From Cryobacterium sp. Y29 (GTDB lineage Bacteria; Actinomycetota; Actinomycetes; Actinomycetales; Microbacteriaceae): DNA of 64,000 nucleotides. The notes under the pieces were generated by a model that did not search any database, was not told the origin of the DNA, and saw only the letters and a program-made list of their open reading frames with translations. The stretch spans positions 62,001-126,000 of the forward strand of contig NZ_PJJN01000032.1 of the NCBI RefSeq assembly GCF_002929825.1, given 5' to 3'. The translations under genes were made by a program, and so were the position numbers. This document shows positions 52,057 to 61,336 of the stretch, piece after piece (the stretch's first letter is position 1; every line of letters begins with the position of its first letter).

Positions 52057-53304
52057 TCACGGTGCCGCTGGCGCCGAGCCCTGCCGCATCTGACCGAGCA
52101 CGTCGGCCCGATGATTCATCAGCAGTCCGAGCAGTTGCGCCTCGTGGGCGTGCAGGGCCGCGGTATTCTGGCCGCGAACAAGACGGTCGCGCACACTGGC
52201 AAGCCGCGTCGCATCCGCTATGAAACGGCGCATCGCGACTTTCTTGGGTCGTTGTTGGCGTCTGCCCCAGGCGAGCGCCTGACGTCGACCGGAACCGGTG
52301 CCCAGCATCGAGACCTCGGCCGCGGTGAACCATCCGGCCTGCGAATATTCGTGCAGACGGCGCAGGGTGGTGCGAGCCTCTCGTCGGCGCAAAAAGGCAA
52401 CTACGAGAATGGCGGCGATGAACAGCGGCACTTGCACGACTGCGTAATAGGCGAGCACGGAGGCGTCGCCGTCGAGGAAGAAGGTGCTGCCATTCCAGAG
52501 GGCGTGCAGAATGATCGCGGGTAGCAAACCGATCAGAAAATAACCGACCGCCCCGCCCCGGCTGGCGCTGCGCCTCGCAGCCAGGCCGAGGGCAAGCCCG
52601 GTGCAGATCGTGAAAGTGACGTGCGCGAACGGCGAAAAGACCCCGCGCAGCAATAACGTCGCGCCGAGTCTTTGCGCGTCGCCCTCGGTCAGAGCCAGAC
52701 CGAAGTACTGAATATTCTCCGAGAAGGCAAAGCCGGCCGCAATCGTCGCGGCGTAGACGACACCGTCGACTGGCCCGTCAAAGTGCCTGCGCACTGCCCA
52801 GAATAGCGCGAGCACACCGAAGCCCTTGGCGACTTCTTCCACAATCGGGGCCTGGACGACAGCGGATGCGAAATCACTCCCGGTCAGGGCCCCCGCGCTG
52901 GCCGCAATCGTGACCTGCACGCCAAGATCGAAGACCAAGGCGGTGACGACGGAGATTCCCGCGCCCCACAGCAGGGCGAAAATGAGGGCGGGTCGCGGCT
53001 CCGGATCCCAGCTGTCGATCCAGCGCACCGCCAGCAGCACCACCGTAAGTGGCAGTAGCGCCAGGATCAGCCCGACGAGCAGGGCATCGGCGCCGAGGAA
53101 TGTGGTCAGGTACCAAAACACGGCGAGCAGGGCCATCCCCGCGAACACGATGCCGATCACGGCCAGTACGATCGGGCCGGCGCGAGACGGGAGCACCGGC
53201 TGGCTCCAGACCGGTTGTACCGGAGCCTGACTCGCCTGCACTGGAAGGTGTTGGCCCGACCGCTGTTCGGTGGGATGCTGGCCTGGCGGCTGGTCGAGGC
53301 TCAT
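52057..53304 (-). CDS. PrsW-family intramembrane metalloprotease
   Basis: 415-aa membrane protein. The proposed catalytic glutamates are in PIVEEVAKGFGVLALF, with AAGFAFSENIQYF and HVTFTICTGLAL supplying the metal-binding histidine region of the PrsW family. A Pro/Gln-rich cytoplasmic N-terminus (about 1-45) precedes the first span, and a basic C-terminal tail follows the last. Bacillus PrsW cleaves an anti-sigma factor; the target here is unknown and no anti-sigma gene is nearby. CPBP-like abortive-infection proteins share the fold. Confidence 0.9.
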   Translation of the reverse strand: MSLDQPPGQHPTEQRSGQHLPVQASQAPVQPVWSQPVLPSRAGPIVLAVIGIVFAGMALLAVFWYLTTFLGADALLVGLILALLPLTVVLLAVRWIDSWDPEPRPALIFALLWGAGISVVTALVFDLGVQVTIAASAGALTGSDFASAVVQAPIVEEVAKGFGVLALFWAVRRHFDGPVDGVVYAATIAAGFAFSENIQYFGLALTEGDAQRLGATLLLRGVFSPFAHVTFTICTGLALGLAARRSASRGGAVGYFLIGLLPAIILHALWNGSTFFLDGDASVLAYYAVVQVPLFIAAILVVAFLRRREARTTLRRLHEYSQAGWFTAAEVSMLGTGSGRRQALAWGRRQQRPKKVAMRRFIADATRLASVRDRLVRGQNTAALHAHEAQLLGLLMNHRADVLGQMRQGSAPAAP

Positions 53305-53335
53305 TACTCGACAATACCGGCTGCGAATCAGCAGT

Positions 53336-54721
53336 TCAGGCGTCGAACATGGTGCCGGGGTTCAGCAGGCCCAGCGGGTCGAAGACCGCTTTGAGCTGGC
53401 GTTGCAAGACAAGGCTCGTGTCACCGATCTCATCACGCAGCCAGCGACGCTTCAGCACGCCGACACCGTGTTCGCCAGTGAGCGTACCGCCCAGGGCGAG
53501 CGCACCCTGAAACATCTCGTCGGCGGCGGCCCAGATCTCATCGGGCACCATCGCATCGTCTGCACCGCCACGCGGAATGACGAAGTTCGGGTGCAGGTTA
53601 CCGTCGCCGGCGTGGGCGACGGTGGGAATGGGGATGCCGGTGCGTGCGCTGATCTCCGCGATGACGGCGAACATCTCGGCCATGCGCGAACGCGGCACCG
53701 ACACGTCTTCGATGAGTACCCGACCGAACTGTTCGAGGGCCGGGTGCATGGCGCGACGAATGGCCAGCAGACGGTCCCCGGAAGCAGCATCCGTTGACAA
53801 ACTGGCTTGGCCGCCAGCTCTCCGCAGCACCTCCACGGCCGCCTCGGCTTCGGCGAGCGCCGCCGGTCCGTCAGTCTGCACGAGCAGAAACGCACCCTGG
53901 CTGAGTGGCAGGCCGGCCGAGCCGTCGGGCCCGAGGTACGCGGCCACCATGCCGAGCGCTACCGGGTCGATCAGTTCCATCACTGCGGGACGGATCCGTG
54001 CGGCAGCGATCGAAGCGCTGGCTGCGGCCGCCGCCATCACCGTGTCAAAAACCGCACCGATGGTGGCAACGGTGCCAGCGGTCAGCGCGCGCACCCGCAC
54101 CGTCGCGTCGACGATGACGCCGAGGGTACCCTCGGATCCGGTGAGCAGCGCGGTGAGATCGTAGCCGGTGACGCCCTTGACCGTGCGATGCCCGGTGCGC
54201 AGCAGGCTGCCGTCGGCGAGCACGACGGTCAGGCCGAGCACAGCTTCCCGGGTGACCCCATACTTCGCGCAGAGCAGCCCGCCGGCATTTGTGGCGATGT
54301 TACCGCCGACGGTGGAGATGCCCTTGCTGGCCGGGTCCGGGGCAAACCAGAGGTCCTGTTTCGCGAGGACGTCGTTGAAGTGCTGATTGATCACGCCGGC
54401 CTCGACGACAGCAAGTTCGTCGTCGGGGTTGATTTCGATGATGCGGGTCAGTCCGGCCACGCTCAGCACGATGGACCCGTCGGTACCGCAGGCTCCACCC
54501 GACAGTCCGGTTCCGGCGCCACGAGTGATGACCGGTACCCGAAATTCGGTTGCAATGCGCAGCGCCGCTTGAACGTGATCGACCGTCGTAGCGCGCACGA
54601 TGGCAAGCGGCGTACCGTCGGCCACCCAGCCGGATTTGTCGGCGCGGTTGGCCGCAAGGTCGAGGGGATCGACGCTGACGATTGCGCCGAGCTCGGACTG
54701 GAGGCGCAGCAGTGCGTTCAT
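53336..54721 (-). CDS. FAD-linked oxidase, GlcD/D-lactate dehydrogenase-like
   Basis: 461-aa flavoprotein. The FAD-binding PCMH domain holds VPVITRGAGTGLSGGACG and WFAPDPASKGISTVGGNIATNAGG, with the C-terminal substrate domain (IPIPTVAHAGDGNLHPNFVIP, GEHGVGVLKRRWL) containing the conserved HxGDGNxH-like motif of 2-hydroxyacid oxidases. It would oxidise glycolate, D-lactate or another D-2-hydroxyacid. ATG 54721 is used; a GTG at 54727 would add two residues. Divergent from the FAH gene. Confidence 0.92.
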   Translation of the reverse strand: MNALLRLQSELGAIVSVDPLDLAANRADKSGWVADGTPLAIVRATTVDHVQAALRIATEFRVPVITRGAGTGLSGGACGTDGSIVLSVAGLTRIIEINPDDELAVVEAGVINQHFNDVLAKQDLWFAPDPASKGISTVGGNIATNAGGLLCAKYGVTREAVLGLTVVLADGSLLRTGHRTVKGVTGYDLTALLTGSEGTLGVIVDATVRVRALTAGTVATIGAVFDTVMAAAAASASIAAARIRPAVMELIDPVALGMVAAYLGPDGSAGLPLSQGAFLLVQTDGPAALAEAEAAVEVLRRAGGQASLSTDAASGDRLLAIRRAMHPALEQFGRVLIEDVSVPRSRMAEMFAVIAEISARTGIPIPTVAHAGDGNLHPNFVIPRGGADDAMVPDEIWAAADEMFQGALALGGTLTGEHGVGVLKRRWLRDEIGDTSLVLQRQLKAVFDPLGLLNPGTMFDA

Positions 54722-54775
54722 CGCCACAGTCTATCGAGCCGCTCCGTGCCCGGTGGCGCAGATACGCCGGAGTGT

Positions 54776-54806
54776 ACCTGCACCTGCGCCTGCGCCTGCG
54801 CTTGCA
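54776..54806. repeat. Hexamer microsatellite (CACCTG/CGCCTG)
   Basis: About five copies of a six-base unit, CACCTG-CGCCTG-CGCCTG-CGCTTG type, in the 187-bp gap between divergent FAD oxidase and FAH genes. Slippage could alter promoter spacing. Confidence 0.75.
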
Positions 54807-54908
54807 CCGGGGCCACAGCAGCACTTCGCCCGTTTCCTCCAAGCAGACAAGCCGAGGGTTGGAGCCCCCCACAAGCCAACCCGGGTTCGCGCCCGTTAGC
54901 CTAATAGA

Positions 54909-55784
54909 GTGAAATTTGCGCATTTGAGAGTTGACGGCTCATCCGTTCCCCGATTGGCCGTGATCTTTGACGATGCGGCGCTGTTCCTGGACGACGTCAT
55001 TGACGACGCCCCGCGTGACCTGCAAGACCTGCTCGAACAGGGCGACGCCGAGTACGAACGCATCCGCGCGATCAGCCTCGACGCCGCCTCCAACGGCGCC
55101 GCACTCACCCCGGTAGACGAACTGCGACACTCTTCTGCGGTGCTCAGACCGCCGCAGATCATCGCGATCGGCGCCAATTACGCCGCTCACTCCTCCGAGC
55201 TGAGCCTGCGGCTCGAAACGTCGGCGACCGTGTTCTCGCTCTGGCCCAACTCGCTCACCGGGCACGGCTCGACCATCACCTGGCCGCGCGACCTCACCAC
55301 CCAGGTCGACTACGAAGCCGAATTGGGTGTCATCATCGGCCGCCCGGCCCGCAACGTGTCAGTCGCCGACGCCCTGGACTATGTCTTTGGGTACACGGTC
55401 GTGAACGACATCACCGCTCGCGACCTGCAGTTCTCAGAGGCACAGTGGTCTCGCTGCAAATCCTTTGATGGCTTCACCCCGACCGGCCCGCTCGTCGTCA
55501 CCGCCGATGAGATAGGTGACCCGCAGAATCTGTGGCTGACCACCCACGTCGACGGCCGTATTCTGCAGGACGCTTCGAGCGGCGACATGGTGCGCACCGT
55601 CGCGGAGATCATCTCTTACTTGTCCACAACCTCCACTCTTCTGCCGGGAACCCTGATCTCCACCGGCAGTCCAGGCGGCGCTGGCTACAGCCGTAAACCT
55701 TCGATTTTTTTACGTGACGGGTCGACCGTGACCATTTCGATCGACAAGATCGGCATGCTCACGACGCACTGTCGCGAGATTTAG
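54909..55784 (+). CDS. Fumarylacetoacetate hydrolase family protein
   Basis: 291-aa FAH-fold enzyme acting on C-C or C-O bonds of a dicarbonyl acid. The metal-binding residues are in DYEAELGVIIG and the catalytic/metal region in DYVFGYTVVNDITARDLQ, with GTLISTGSPGGAGYSR near the C-terminus. N-terminal ~90 residues are an FAH-type N-domain (FAHLRVDGSSVPRLAVI). It begins at GTG 54909. Candidates include acylpyruvate or 2-oxo-hept-3-ene-dioate hydrolases; context gives no pathway. Confidence 0.9.
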   Translation: MKFAHLRVDGSSVPRLAVIFDDAALFLDDVIDDAPRDLQDLLEQGDAEYERIRAISLDAASNGAALTPVDELRHSSAVLRPPQIIAIGANYAAHSSELSLRLETSATVFSLWPNSLTGHGSTITWPRDLTTQVDYEAELGVIIGRPARNVSVADALDYVFGYTVVNDITARDLQFSEAQWSRCKSFDGFTPTGPLVVTADEIGDPQNLWLTTHVDGRILQDASSGDMVRTVAEIISYLSTTSTLLPGTLISTGSPGGAGYSRKPSIFLRDGSTVTISIDKIGMLTTHCREI

Positions 55785-55807
55785 TCGCGAGATCAAGTCG
55801 CACTGCG

Positions 55808-55835
55808 CCGCGGCATCCGTTCGCGGCTGCCGCGG
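55808..55835. terminator. Hairpin between convergent FAH and NCS2 genes
   Basis: CCGCGGCA (55808-55815) and TGCCGCGG (55828-55835) form an 8-bp GC stem with a 12-base loop between gene ends. There is no T run. Just before it, GTCGCGAGAT occurs twice across the FAH stop. Confidence 0.4.
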
Positions 55836-55898
55836 GCCGAACCACGGCCTGTCGTCGTCGGGCACCTACGTTCCCGCCCCGACGATGTCTTCGAACAC

Positions 55899-57401
55899 TC
55901 AGCCGATCAGCGCCTCGACCGGACCACGTACGAAGAAGAGTATGAAACCGACGGCGACGACCCACAACAGCGGACTGATCTCACGTGCCTTGCCGGAGAG
56001 GCTGCGCACGAGCACCCAGCTGATGAACCCGGCACCGATACCGTTGGCGATTGAGTAGGTCAGCGGCATCACGATGATCGTCAGAAAGATCGGCAGCGTG
56101 CTGGAGAATTCGGTGAAGTCGAGGTGGCGAATCTGCGACACCATGAGCGCTCCGACGATGACGAGCGCCGCGGCAGCCACTTCGAGCGGCACGATTTGGG
56201 TGAGCGGGGTGAAGAACATGGCGGCCAGAAAGAGGATGCCGGTGACTATGTTGGCAACGCCCGTGCGGGCTCCTTCTCCGATGCCGGCCCCCGATTCAAT
56301 GAACACGGTGTTCGATGAGGCACTCGTCGCACCACCGGCAACGGCTCCGATACCCTCGACGATGAGCGCGGACTTCAGCCGCGGGAATTTTCCGTCCTTG
56401 TCGGCCAGTCCGGCCTCACTGGCCAGGCCGGTCATGGTTCCCATGGCGTCGAAGAAGTTCGTGAAGACGAGGGTGAACACGAGCATCACGGCGGCGAGCA
56501 TGCCGATGCGCTCGAACGCGCCGAAGGACACCTGGCCGATCAGTCCGAAGTCGGGCAGGGCGACCACACTCGTCGGCAGCACGGGCGCGTTCAGGTTCCA
56601 ACCGGCCGGGTTGATACCGAACGAGGGCCCCACCCTGAAGATTGCCTCGAGAATGACGGCGATGATGGTCGTCACGACGATGCCGATCAGCAGGGCGGCC
56701 TTCACCCTACGGGCCACAAGGACTCCCATGATGATGAGCCCGATCACGAAGATCGCCGTCGGCAACGTTGCGATCGAGCCAGCGTCGCCGAGCTGCACCG
56801 GCGGCGAGTTCGCACCACTGGCCCGCACGAAACCGGAGTCGACCAGGCCGATGAAGGCGATAAACAGGCCGATTCCTACCGTGATGGCGATTTTCAACGG
56901 CCGGGGAATGGCGTTGAAGATCAGTTCGCGCAGGCCGGTCGAGGCGAGCAGCACGATGATGAGCCCATTGATGACAACAAGGCCCATCGCTTCGGCCCAG
57001 GTGACCTGGCCGACGACGCTCACGGCGAGGAACGAGTTGATACCGAGCCCGGCGGCGAAACCGTAGGGCAGACGGGCGATGACGCCGAACAGAATAGTCA
57101 TGACTCCGGCGGTCAGCGCCGTGACGGCGGCTACCTGCTCGTTGGGAAGCCAGCCACCCTCGACGTCGACGGCGGCCTGGTCGGCGCTGAACCCGCCGAG
57201 AATGAGCGGGTTCAAGATAACGATGTAGGCCATCGTGACGAAGGTGACGACTCCGCCACGGAATTCTCTTGACCAGGTGGAGCCACGGCTGGAGATCTCG
57301 AAGTACGCGTCGACGCGGGCTTTCAGGCCACGCGACGCGGCAGTAGTGGGTGTTTCAGTGCTCGAAATGGTGTACTCCCGGTGCCGTGGCTCTAAACGCA
57401 A
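55899..57401 (-). CDS. NCS2-family purine permease (AzgA-like)
   Basis: 500-aa nucleobase transporter of the AzgA (guanine/hypoxanthine/adenine) branch. Typical segments are STWSREFRGGVVTFVTMAYIVILNP, DAMGTMTGLASEAGL and STVFIESGAGIGEGARTG. The first in-frame conventional start is TTG 57401, which has no good ribosome-binding site; GGGAG lies seven bases before an ATT codon at 57366-57368 (residue 12), where homologous sequence begins, so a non-standard start is possible. About 12-14 membrane spans. Cytoplasmic-membrane importer. Confidence 0.92.
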   Translation of the reverse strand: MRLEPRHREYTISSTETPTTAASRGLKARVDAYFEISSRGSTWSREFRGGVVTFVTMAYIVILNPLILGGFSADQAAVDVEGGWLPNEQVAAVTALTAGVMTILFGVIARLPYGFAAGLGINSFLAVSVVGQVTWAEAMGLVVINGLIIVLLASTGLRELIFNAIPRPLKIAITVGIGLFIAFIGLVDSGFVRASGANSPPVQLGDAGSIATLPTAIFVIGLIIMGVLVARRVKAALLIGIVVTTIIAVILEAIFRVGPSFGINPAGWNLNAPVLPTSVVALPDFGLIGQVSFGAFERIGMLAAVMLVFTLVFTNFFDAMGTMTGLASEAGLADKDGKFPRLKSALIVEGIGAVAGGATSASSNTVFIESGAGIGEGARTGVANIVTGILFLAAMFFTPLTQIVPLEVAAAALVIVGALMVSQIRHLDFTEFSSTLPIFLTIIVMPLTYSIANGIGAGFISWVLVRSLSGKAREISPLLWVVAVGFILFFVRGPVEALIG

Positions 57402-57434
57402 GGTCTAAGTCTACGACCAGGCCAGGCACACCAC

Positions 57435-59000
57435 TTAAACGTGTGGCACGAACCGTCCCCAGGCCAGGCGCCGTTCCCGGTGCGGGTCCGACTCGACCTG
57501 GTCGTCCTGATCGATGATGAGCGTCGCGCGCGTGGTTTCGTCGTAGAGCGGCCACTCGGCCGATGGCACCCCACCGTGCACGAAGCACAGCCACCAGCCC
57601 TGCATCCGTGTTGCGATGTCCTGAAACGTGCGACGCCCGCCGAGCGCCGTCATACCGCGGCCGAACCAGCCGTCGAGGCGATCGAACAACGGAAAGAGTT
57701 CGAGACCGTGCGTGGCATCAAGGCCCATCAGCCGCAGCAGCCGTGGAGCGGCATCGAAACGGTAGAAGTACACCGGTGCGTACCGGGAGTGTCGTTCGCC
57801 GACCTTCACGCTTGGATACCAGAATGAGTAATCACCGCCGAAATCCAGCGCGGCCCGCAGCGCCGGAATGCCTGGATACTGCGCTTTGAGGGCCTTCTTC
57901 GCCTTCTTCTTGGTCTTTTTGAAGATCGCACGGATGCGCGCGGGCGTCGTGGCGAGAATATCGATGCGGCCGCTGAACAGCGAGCCCTCCCGCGCGTTCG
58001 TGCCGATGATGAGCGGGATGCGCGCCGCACGGCCATCCCGAAAAGCGTCGAGCGGTCGCTCCGGCAGAAAATCACCGTCGATGACCGGGCAGAGCGGAAT
58101 CGTACCCGGGTCCTGATCGGGCGTACGCAGGGTCAGCGCGGTCGTGGCGGCGGCGAGCAGTGCCGGGTCGGCGGCCAGCAACAGACGTGCCGCGTCGGCG
58201 GTGCTGCAGGGACCCGGGGCTTCGCTCAGGCTGTCCACGTACTCGCCAGCCCAGCGCGCCGTGATGTCACTCGGGTAGACCGCGTTCGGCGGCGCACTCT
58301 GCGCGATCGCCCGCTGGAACAGGCCCGACGCGCTCGGCACGGTCATCAGTGTGGTGACCGCGTTGCCGCCGGCCGACTCGCCGAACAGGGTGACCGCATT
58401 CGGATCACCGCCGAAGGCGTGAATGTTCTTTCGCACCCACTGCAGGGCGGCGACCTGGTCTCGCAGCCCGAGGTTGCTCTCAAACGGATGCTCCGGCGAA
58501 CCAAATCGAGAAAAGTCCAGGTACCCGAGGGCACCCAGCCGGTAGTTCAGGCTGACGTAGACGATGCCGCCGCGCCGCACGAGCCCCTCCCCCTGTCGTG
58601 GCACCTCGCGGCTGGAACCCACACTGTAGGCGCCGCCGTGGATGAACACCATCACCGGCCGGAGGGCGTCTTGCAACTGCGCACCGGGGCGAATCCGTTC
58701 GTCGGGTGCGATCACGTTGAGGTTGAGACAGTCCTCCCCCTGCGGGACGCGTGGGTGGGCGCCGCGAAACTGGCCCTTGTGGCTCTGCGGGGCAATCAAT
58801 CCCCACACCCTCGCGTCACGCACACCGTGCCAGGTCGGGGCTGGCTGCGGGGCACGAAACCGTAGATCGCCCACTGGAGCGGCCGCGTAGGGGATGCCCC
58901 GCCAGGCCACGACGCCGCGTTCCCGAACTCCGCGGAGCAAACCGCCCGACACTCGCACTTCGAGACCCTGCTGGGTGGTCGGATCAGCGAGCTGGCTCAT
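57435..59000 (-). CDS. Type B carboxylesterase
   Basis: 521-aa alpha/beta-hydrolase. The nucleophile elbow is FGESAGGNAV with its Ser, the oxyanion loop is VFIHGGAYSVGSS and the N-terminal GIPYAAAPVGDLRFRAPQP and EDCLNLNV are classic type B carboxylesterase features. A His in DATHGLELFPLF-type context near residue 430 is the likely triad histidine, with the acid in the NAREG region. No signal peptide. ATG 59000 is favoured over the longer open frame. Lies between two NCS2 permeases, but their substrates do not suggest a link. Confidence 0.92.
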   Translation of the reverse strand: MSQLADPTTQQGLEVRVSGGLLRGVRERGVVAWRGIPYAAAPVGDLRFRAPQPAPTWHGVRDARVWGLIAPQSHKGQFRGAHPRVPQGEDCLNLNVIAPDERIRPGAQLQDALRPVMVFIHGGAYSVGSSREVPRQGEGLVRRGGIVYVSLNYRLGALGYLDFSRFGSPEHPFESNLGLRDQVAALQWVRKNIHAFGGDPNAVTLFGESAGGNAVTTLMTVPSASGLFQRAIAQSAPPNAVYPSDITARWAGEYVDSLSEAPGPCSTADAARLLLAADPALLAAATTALTLRTPDQDPGTIPLCPVIDGDFLPERPLDAFRDGRAARIPLIIGTNAREGSLFSGRIDILATTPARIRAIFKKTKKKAKKALKAQYPGIPALRAALDFGGDYSFWYPSVKVGERHSRYAPVYFYRFDAAPRLLRLMGLDATHGLELFPLFDRLDGWFGRGMTALGGRRTFQDIATRMQGWWLCFVHGGVPSAEWPLYDETTRATLIIDQDDQVESDPHRERRLAWGRFVPHV

Positions 59001-59081
59001 GGAATCGAGTCTATTCCGCGGTGCTGACCGGCTGCGACTACGCTCGACACAGATACCGCACCAGACGAAACGAGAACGCAA

Positions 59082-60359
59082 ATGGCACTGCCCTGGACAC
59101 TGCACGGTGACGGAAAAACCGTCGAGGCGCAGGCGGTCGTCAGCCCTGGCGAACGACTGAACTGGCCGTTGACGATCGGCATCGGCTCGCAGCATGTCGT
59201 CGCCATGTTCGGCGCTACCTTTCTGGTGCCCCTGCTCACCGGATTTCCGCCGAGCACGACCCTGCTGTTCTCCGGCATAGGCACCCTACTGTTTCTCCTG
59301 ATCACCGGTAATAAACTGCCCAGCTACCTCGGGTCGTCGTTTGCGTTCATCGCGCCGATCACCGCGGCAACGGCCTCGGTCGGCATGGGCAGCGCCCTGT
59401 TCGGCATCATGGCCGTCGGGGTGCTGCTCGCCCTGGTCGGCATCATCGTGCAGCTCACCGGCACCGGCTGGATCGACCGACTGATGCCGCCGATCGTGTC
59501 GGGTGCGATCGTGGCCCTCATCGGCTTCAACCTGGCCCCGGTGGCCAAGGCCAATTTCGACAAGGCACCTCTCACCGCGCTCATCACGCTCGTCGCGGTG
59601 ATTCTGTGCACAGTGCTGTTTCGCGGCATCCTCGGCAGGCTCTCAATCTTTCTCGGCGTGCTCGTGGGCTACGTCGCTGCGATCTTCTTCGGTGAGGTGG
59701 ACTTCAGCCGCGTTGCGGACGCGGCCTGGATCGGCCTGCCTCCGTTCACCGCGCCGGCCAACCCCTTCGAGAACCCGGCGGCCGTGTTCGGGGTGCTGCC
59801 CGCTTTTCTTCCCGTCGTGCTCGTGCTCATCGCTGAGAACGTCGGCCACATCAAAGGTGTGGCCCAGATGACGGATGCGAAGGTGAACCGACTCACCGGT
59901 CGGGCCCTGCTCGCCGACGGTCTGGCCACAATGCTCGCCGGTTTTGGCGGCGGCAGCGGAACCACCACCTACGGCGAAAACATCGGTGTCATGGCGGCGA
60001 CCCGCATCTACTCCACGGCGGCCTACTGGGTCGCCGGAATCGTCGCTATTCTGCTCGGCCTCTCCCCCAAGGTCGGTGCGATCATCTTCACAATTCCCGA
60101 TGGCGTGCTCGGCGGTGTCACCACCGCGCTCTACGGGCTGATCGGTGTCATCGGCGTCAAGATCTGGTTCGACAATAAGGTCGACTTCTCCAAGCCGGTG
60201 AACCAGTTCACCGCCGCGACCGCGCTCATTATCGGTATCGCCGACTTCACCATCAACGCCGGAACACTCAGCTTCAATGGCATCGCGCTCGGAACGGTAG
60301 CGGCCATCGTTATCTATCATCTGATGACCTGGCTCGGCCGAGTGCGCAAAACCGCCTGA
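59082..60359 (+). CDS. UraA/xanthine-type NCS2 nucleobase permease
   Basis: 425-aa permease of the uracil/xanthine branch, different from the AzgA-like one at 55899. Conserved: ATFLVPLLTGFPPSTTLLFSGIGT, SYLGSSFAFIAPI, LVLIAENVGHIKGVAQM and GGGSGTTTYGENIGVMAATRIYS, the latter two carrying the substrate-binding glutamates of UraA. About 14 membrane segments. H+ symport of uracil or a purine is likely. It is divergent from the esterase gene. Confidence 0.93.
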   Translation: MALPWTLHGDGKTVEAQAVVSPGERLNWPLTIGIGSQHVVAMFGATFLVPLLTGFPPSTTLLFSGIGTLLFLLITGNKLPSYLGSSFAFIAPITAATASVGMGSALFGIMAVGVLLALVGIIVQLTGTGWIDRLMPPIVSGAIVALIGFNLAPVAKANFDKAPLTALITLVAVILCTVLFRGILGRLSIFLGVLVGYVAAIFFGEVDFSRVADAAWIGLPPFTAPANPFENPAAVFGVLPAFLPVVLVLIAENVGHIKGVAQMTDAKVNRLTGRALLADGLATMLAGFGGGSGTTTYGENIGVMAATRIYSTAAYWVAGIVAILLGLSPKVGAIIFTIPDGVLGGVTTALYGLIGVIGVKIWFDNKVDFSKPVNQFTAATALIIGIADFTINAGTLSFNGIALGTVAAIVIYHLMTWLGRVRKTA

Positions 60360-60395
60360 CCCGCCCCGCGCGACGAGCGGATGAACGTGCCGGTC

Positions 60396-60482
60396 TGAGC
60401 TGTGGGCGCCGACGCTGATGATCGTGGCGCCAATCAGACCACCGAACAGCGCATGGCTCGGGCTCGACGGCAGGCCCACCAA
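60396..60482 (-). pseudogene. Fragment of a PiT-family inorganic phosphate transporter
   Basis: A 29-codon stretch reading VGLPSSPSHALFGGLIGAT matches the conserved second PiT signature (GLPSS-x-SHAL-GGL-GA). There is a stop just upstream and no similarity downstream, where the frame runs into the antisense of the permease gene. It is a remnant left by deletion; an 8-bp triplicate repeat lies at its boundary. Confidence 0.65.
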
Positions 60483-60505
60483 TCAGGTGATCAGGTGATC
60501 AGGTT
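60482..60505. repeat. Triplicate 8-bp direct repeat
   Basis: ATCAGGTG at 60482-60489 and 60490-60497, then ATCAGGTT at 60498-60505, directly next to the PiT remnant and before the Nudix stop. It may mark the deletion junction. Confidence 0.85.
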
Positions 60506-60515
60506 CCAGCTGAAT

Positions 60516-60989
60516 TCAGGCACGAGACACAACGGTTTTCAGATCAGCACCGAAGGTGAACGTGGCACGCACCGGAGTCCCGGCGAGCACTCCCGGCAGC
60601 CAATGCCGGGCATCATCCCACATCTCATCGACGGGCAGGCTCTCGATGTCGAACCAGACCGGGTTCAGCTCGTTCGATTCCCGCGGAGTTCCCGACCACT
60701 CATCGCAGACGAACACGGTCGACTCCTGGCTCCACTCTTCGCGGTGCGGGAACAGATACGTGAGAAACCCGCGTTCGGTCAGGGCGGATGCCGCCACCAC
60801 GAGTCCGGATTCCTCCTCGATTTCGCGAACGGCCGCATCCACTGCGCTTTCACCGATTTCGAGCTTGCCGCCGACGCCGACTATATTGCCCACGCCGAGG
60901 CCTTTCTTCTTGCGCCCCAGCAGTACCTGCCGGTCACCTTCGGGAGATAGTCGAGTGAGATAGCACACGCACACCTGGGGCAAAGTCAT
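60516..60989 (-). CDS. Nudix hydrolase, MutT/8-oxo-dGTP diphosphatase-like
   Basis: 157-aa pyrophosphohydrolase. The Nudix box is intact: GGKLEIGESAVDAAVREIEEESGL (read in parts GKLEIGES and REIEEESGL), with the metal-binding glutamates. N-terminal LLGRKKKGLGVGNIVGVGG fits oxidised-nucleotide hydrolases such as MTH1-type MutT. Start at ATG 60989. Cytoplasmic; single gene divergent from the mycoredoxin-like gene. May clear oxidised nucleotides. Confidence 0.92.
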   Translation of the reverse strand: MTLPQVCVCYLTRLSPEGDRQVLLGRKKKGLGVGNIVGVGGKLEIGESAVDAAVREIEEESGLVVAASALTERGFLTYLFPHREEWSQESTVFVCDEWSGTPRESNELNPVWFDIESLPVDEMWDDARHWLPGVLAGTPVRATFTFGADLKTVVSRA

Positions 60990-61062
60990 TGATGTATCTT
61001 AATGCTCGTTCAAAGCCGTGCGCACGGAGTGCACTCTAAGGCAGTGCGGATAAGCTGCCTGT

Positions 61063-61317
61063 ATGGACTTTGTACCCGCTACCGGAACCATCACCATGTT
61101 CACGACCGATTGGTGCGGTTACTGCAAACGATTGAAGAAGCAACTCGACAGCGCCGGGATCGGCTACACCGAGGTGAACATCGAGCGGGTTGACGGTACG
61201 CCGGAACTTGTGATGAGCCTCAACAACGGCAACCAGACGGTGCCGACCATTTTGTACCCCGACGGATCGGCTGCGACCAACCCCTCGCTGGCCCAGGTGC
61301 AGGCCAAACTGGCCTGA
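61063..61317 (+). CDS. Mycoredoxin/glutaredoxin-like protein
   Basis: 84-aa thioredoxin-fold reductase. The active site is WCGYC (Cys18, Cys21), with TVPTI as the cis-proline loop and GTP in NIERVDGTPELV. This CGYC type is typical of actinobacterial mycoredoxin-1, which uses mycothiol. Start is ATG 61063. Cytoplasmic. It is convergent with pfkA over a repetitive spacer. It could reduce mixed disulfides or serve the peroxidase at 7691, but that is inference. Confidence 0.9.
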   Translation: MDFVPATGTITMFTTDWCGYCKRLKKQLDSAGIGYTEVNIERVDGTPELVMSLNNGNQTVPTILYPDGSAATNPSLAQVQAKLA

Positions 61318-61336
61318 CCGGATCGCCCCGCTCGAC

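Noticed and set aside
54840-54900. tRNA-like sequence containing GGGTTCGCGCCC
   Set aside because: Resembles a T-arm only superficially; loop length is wrong and no acceptor or anticodon stem can be formed.
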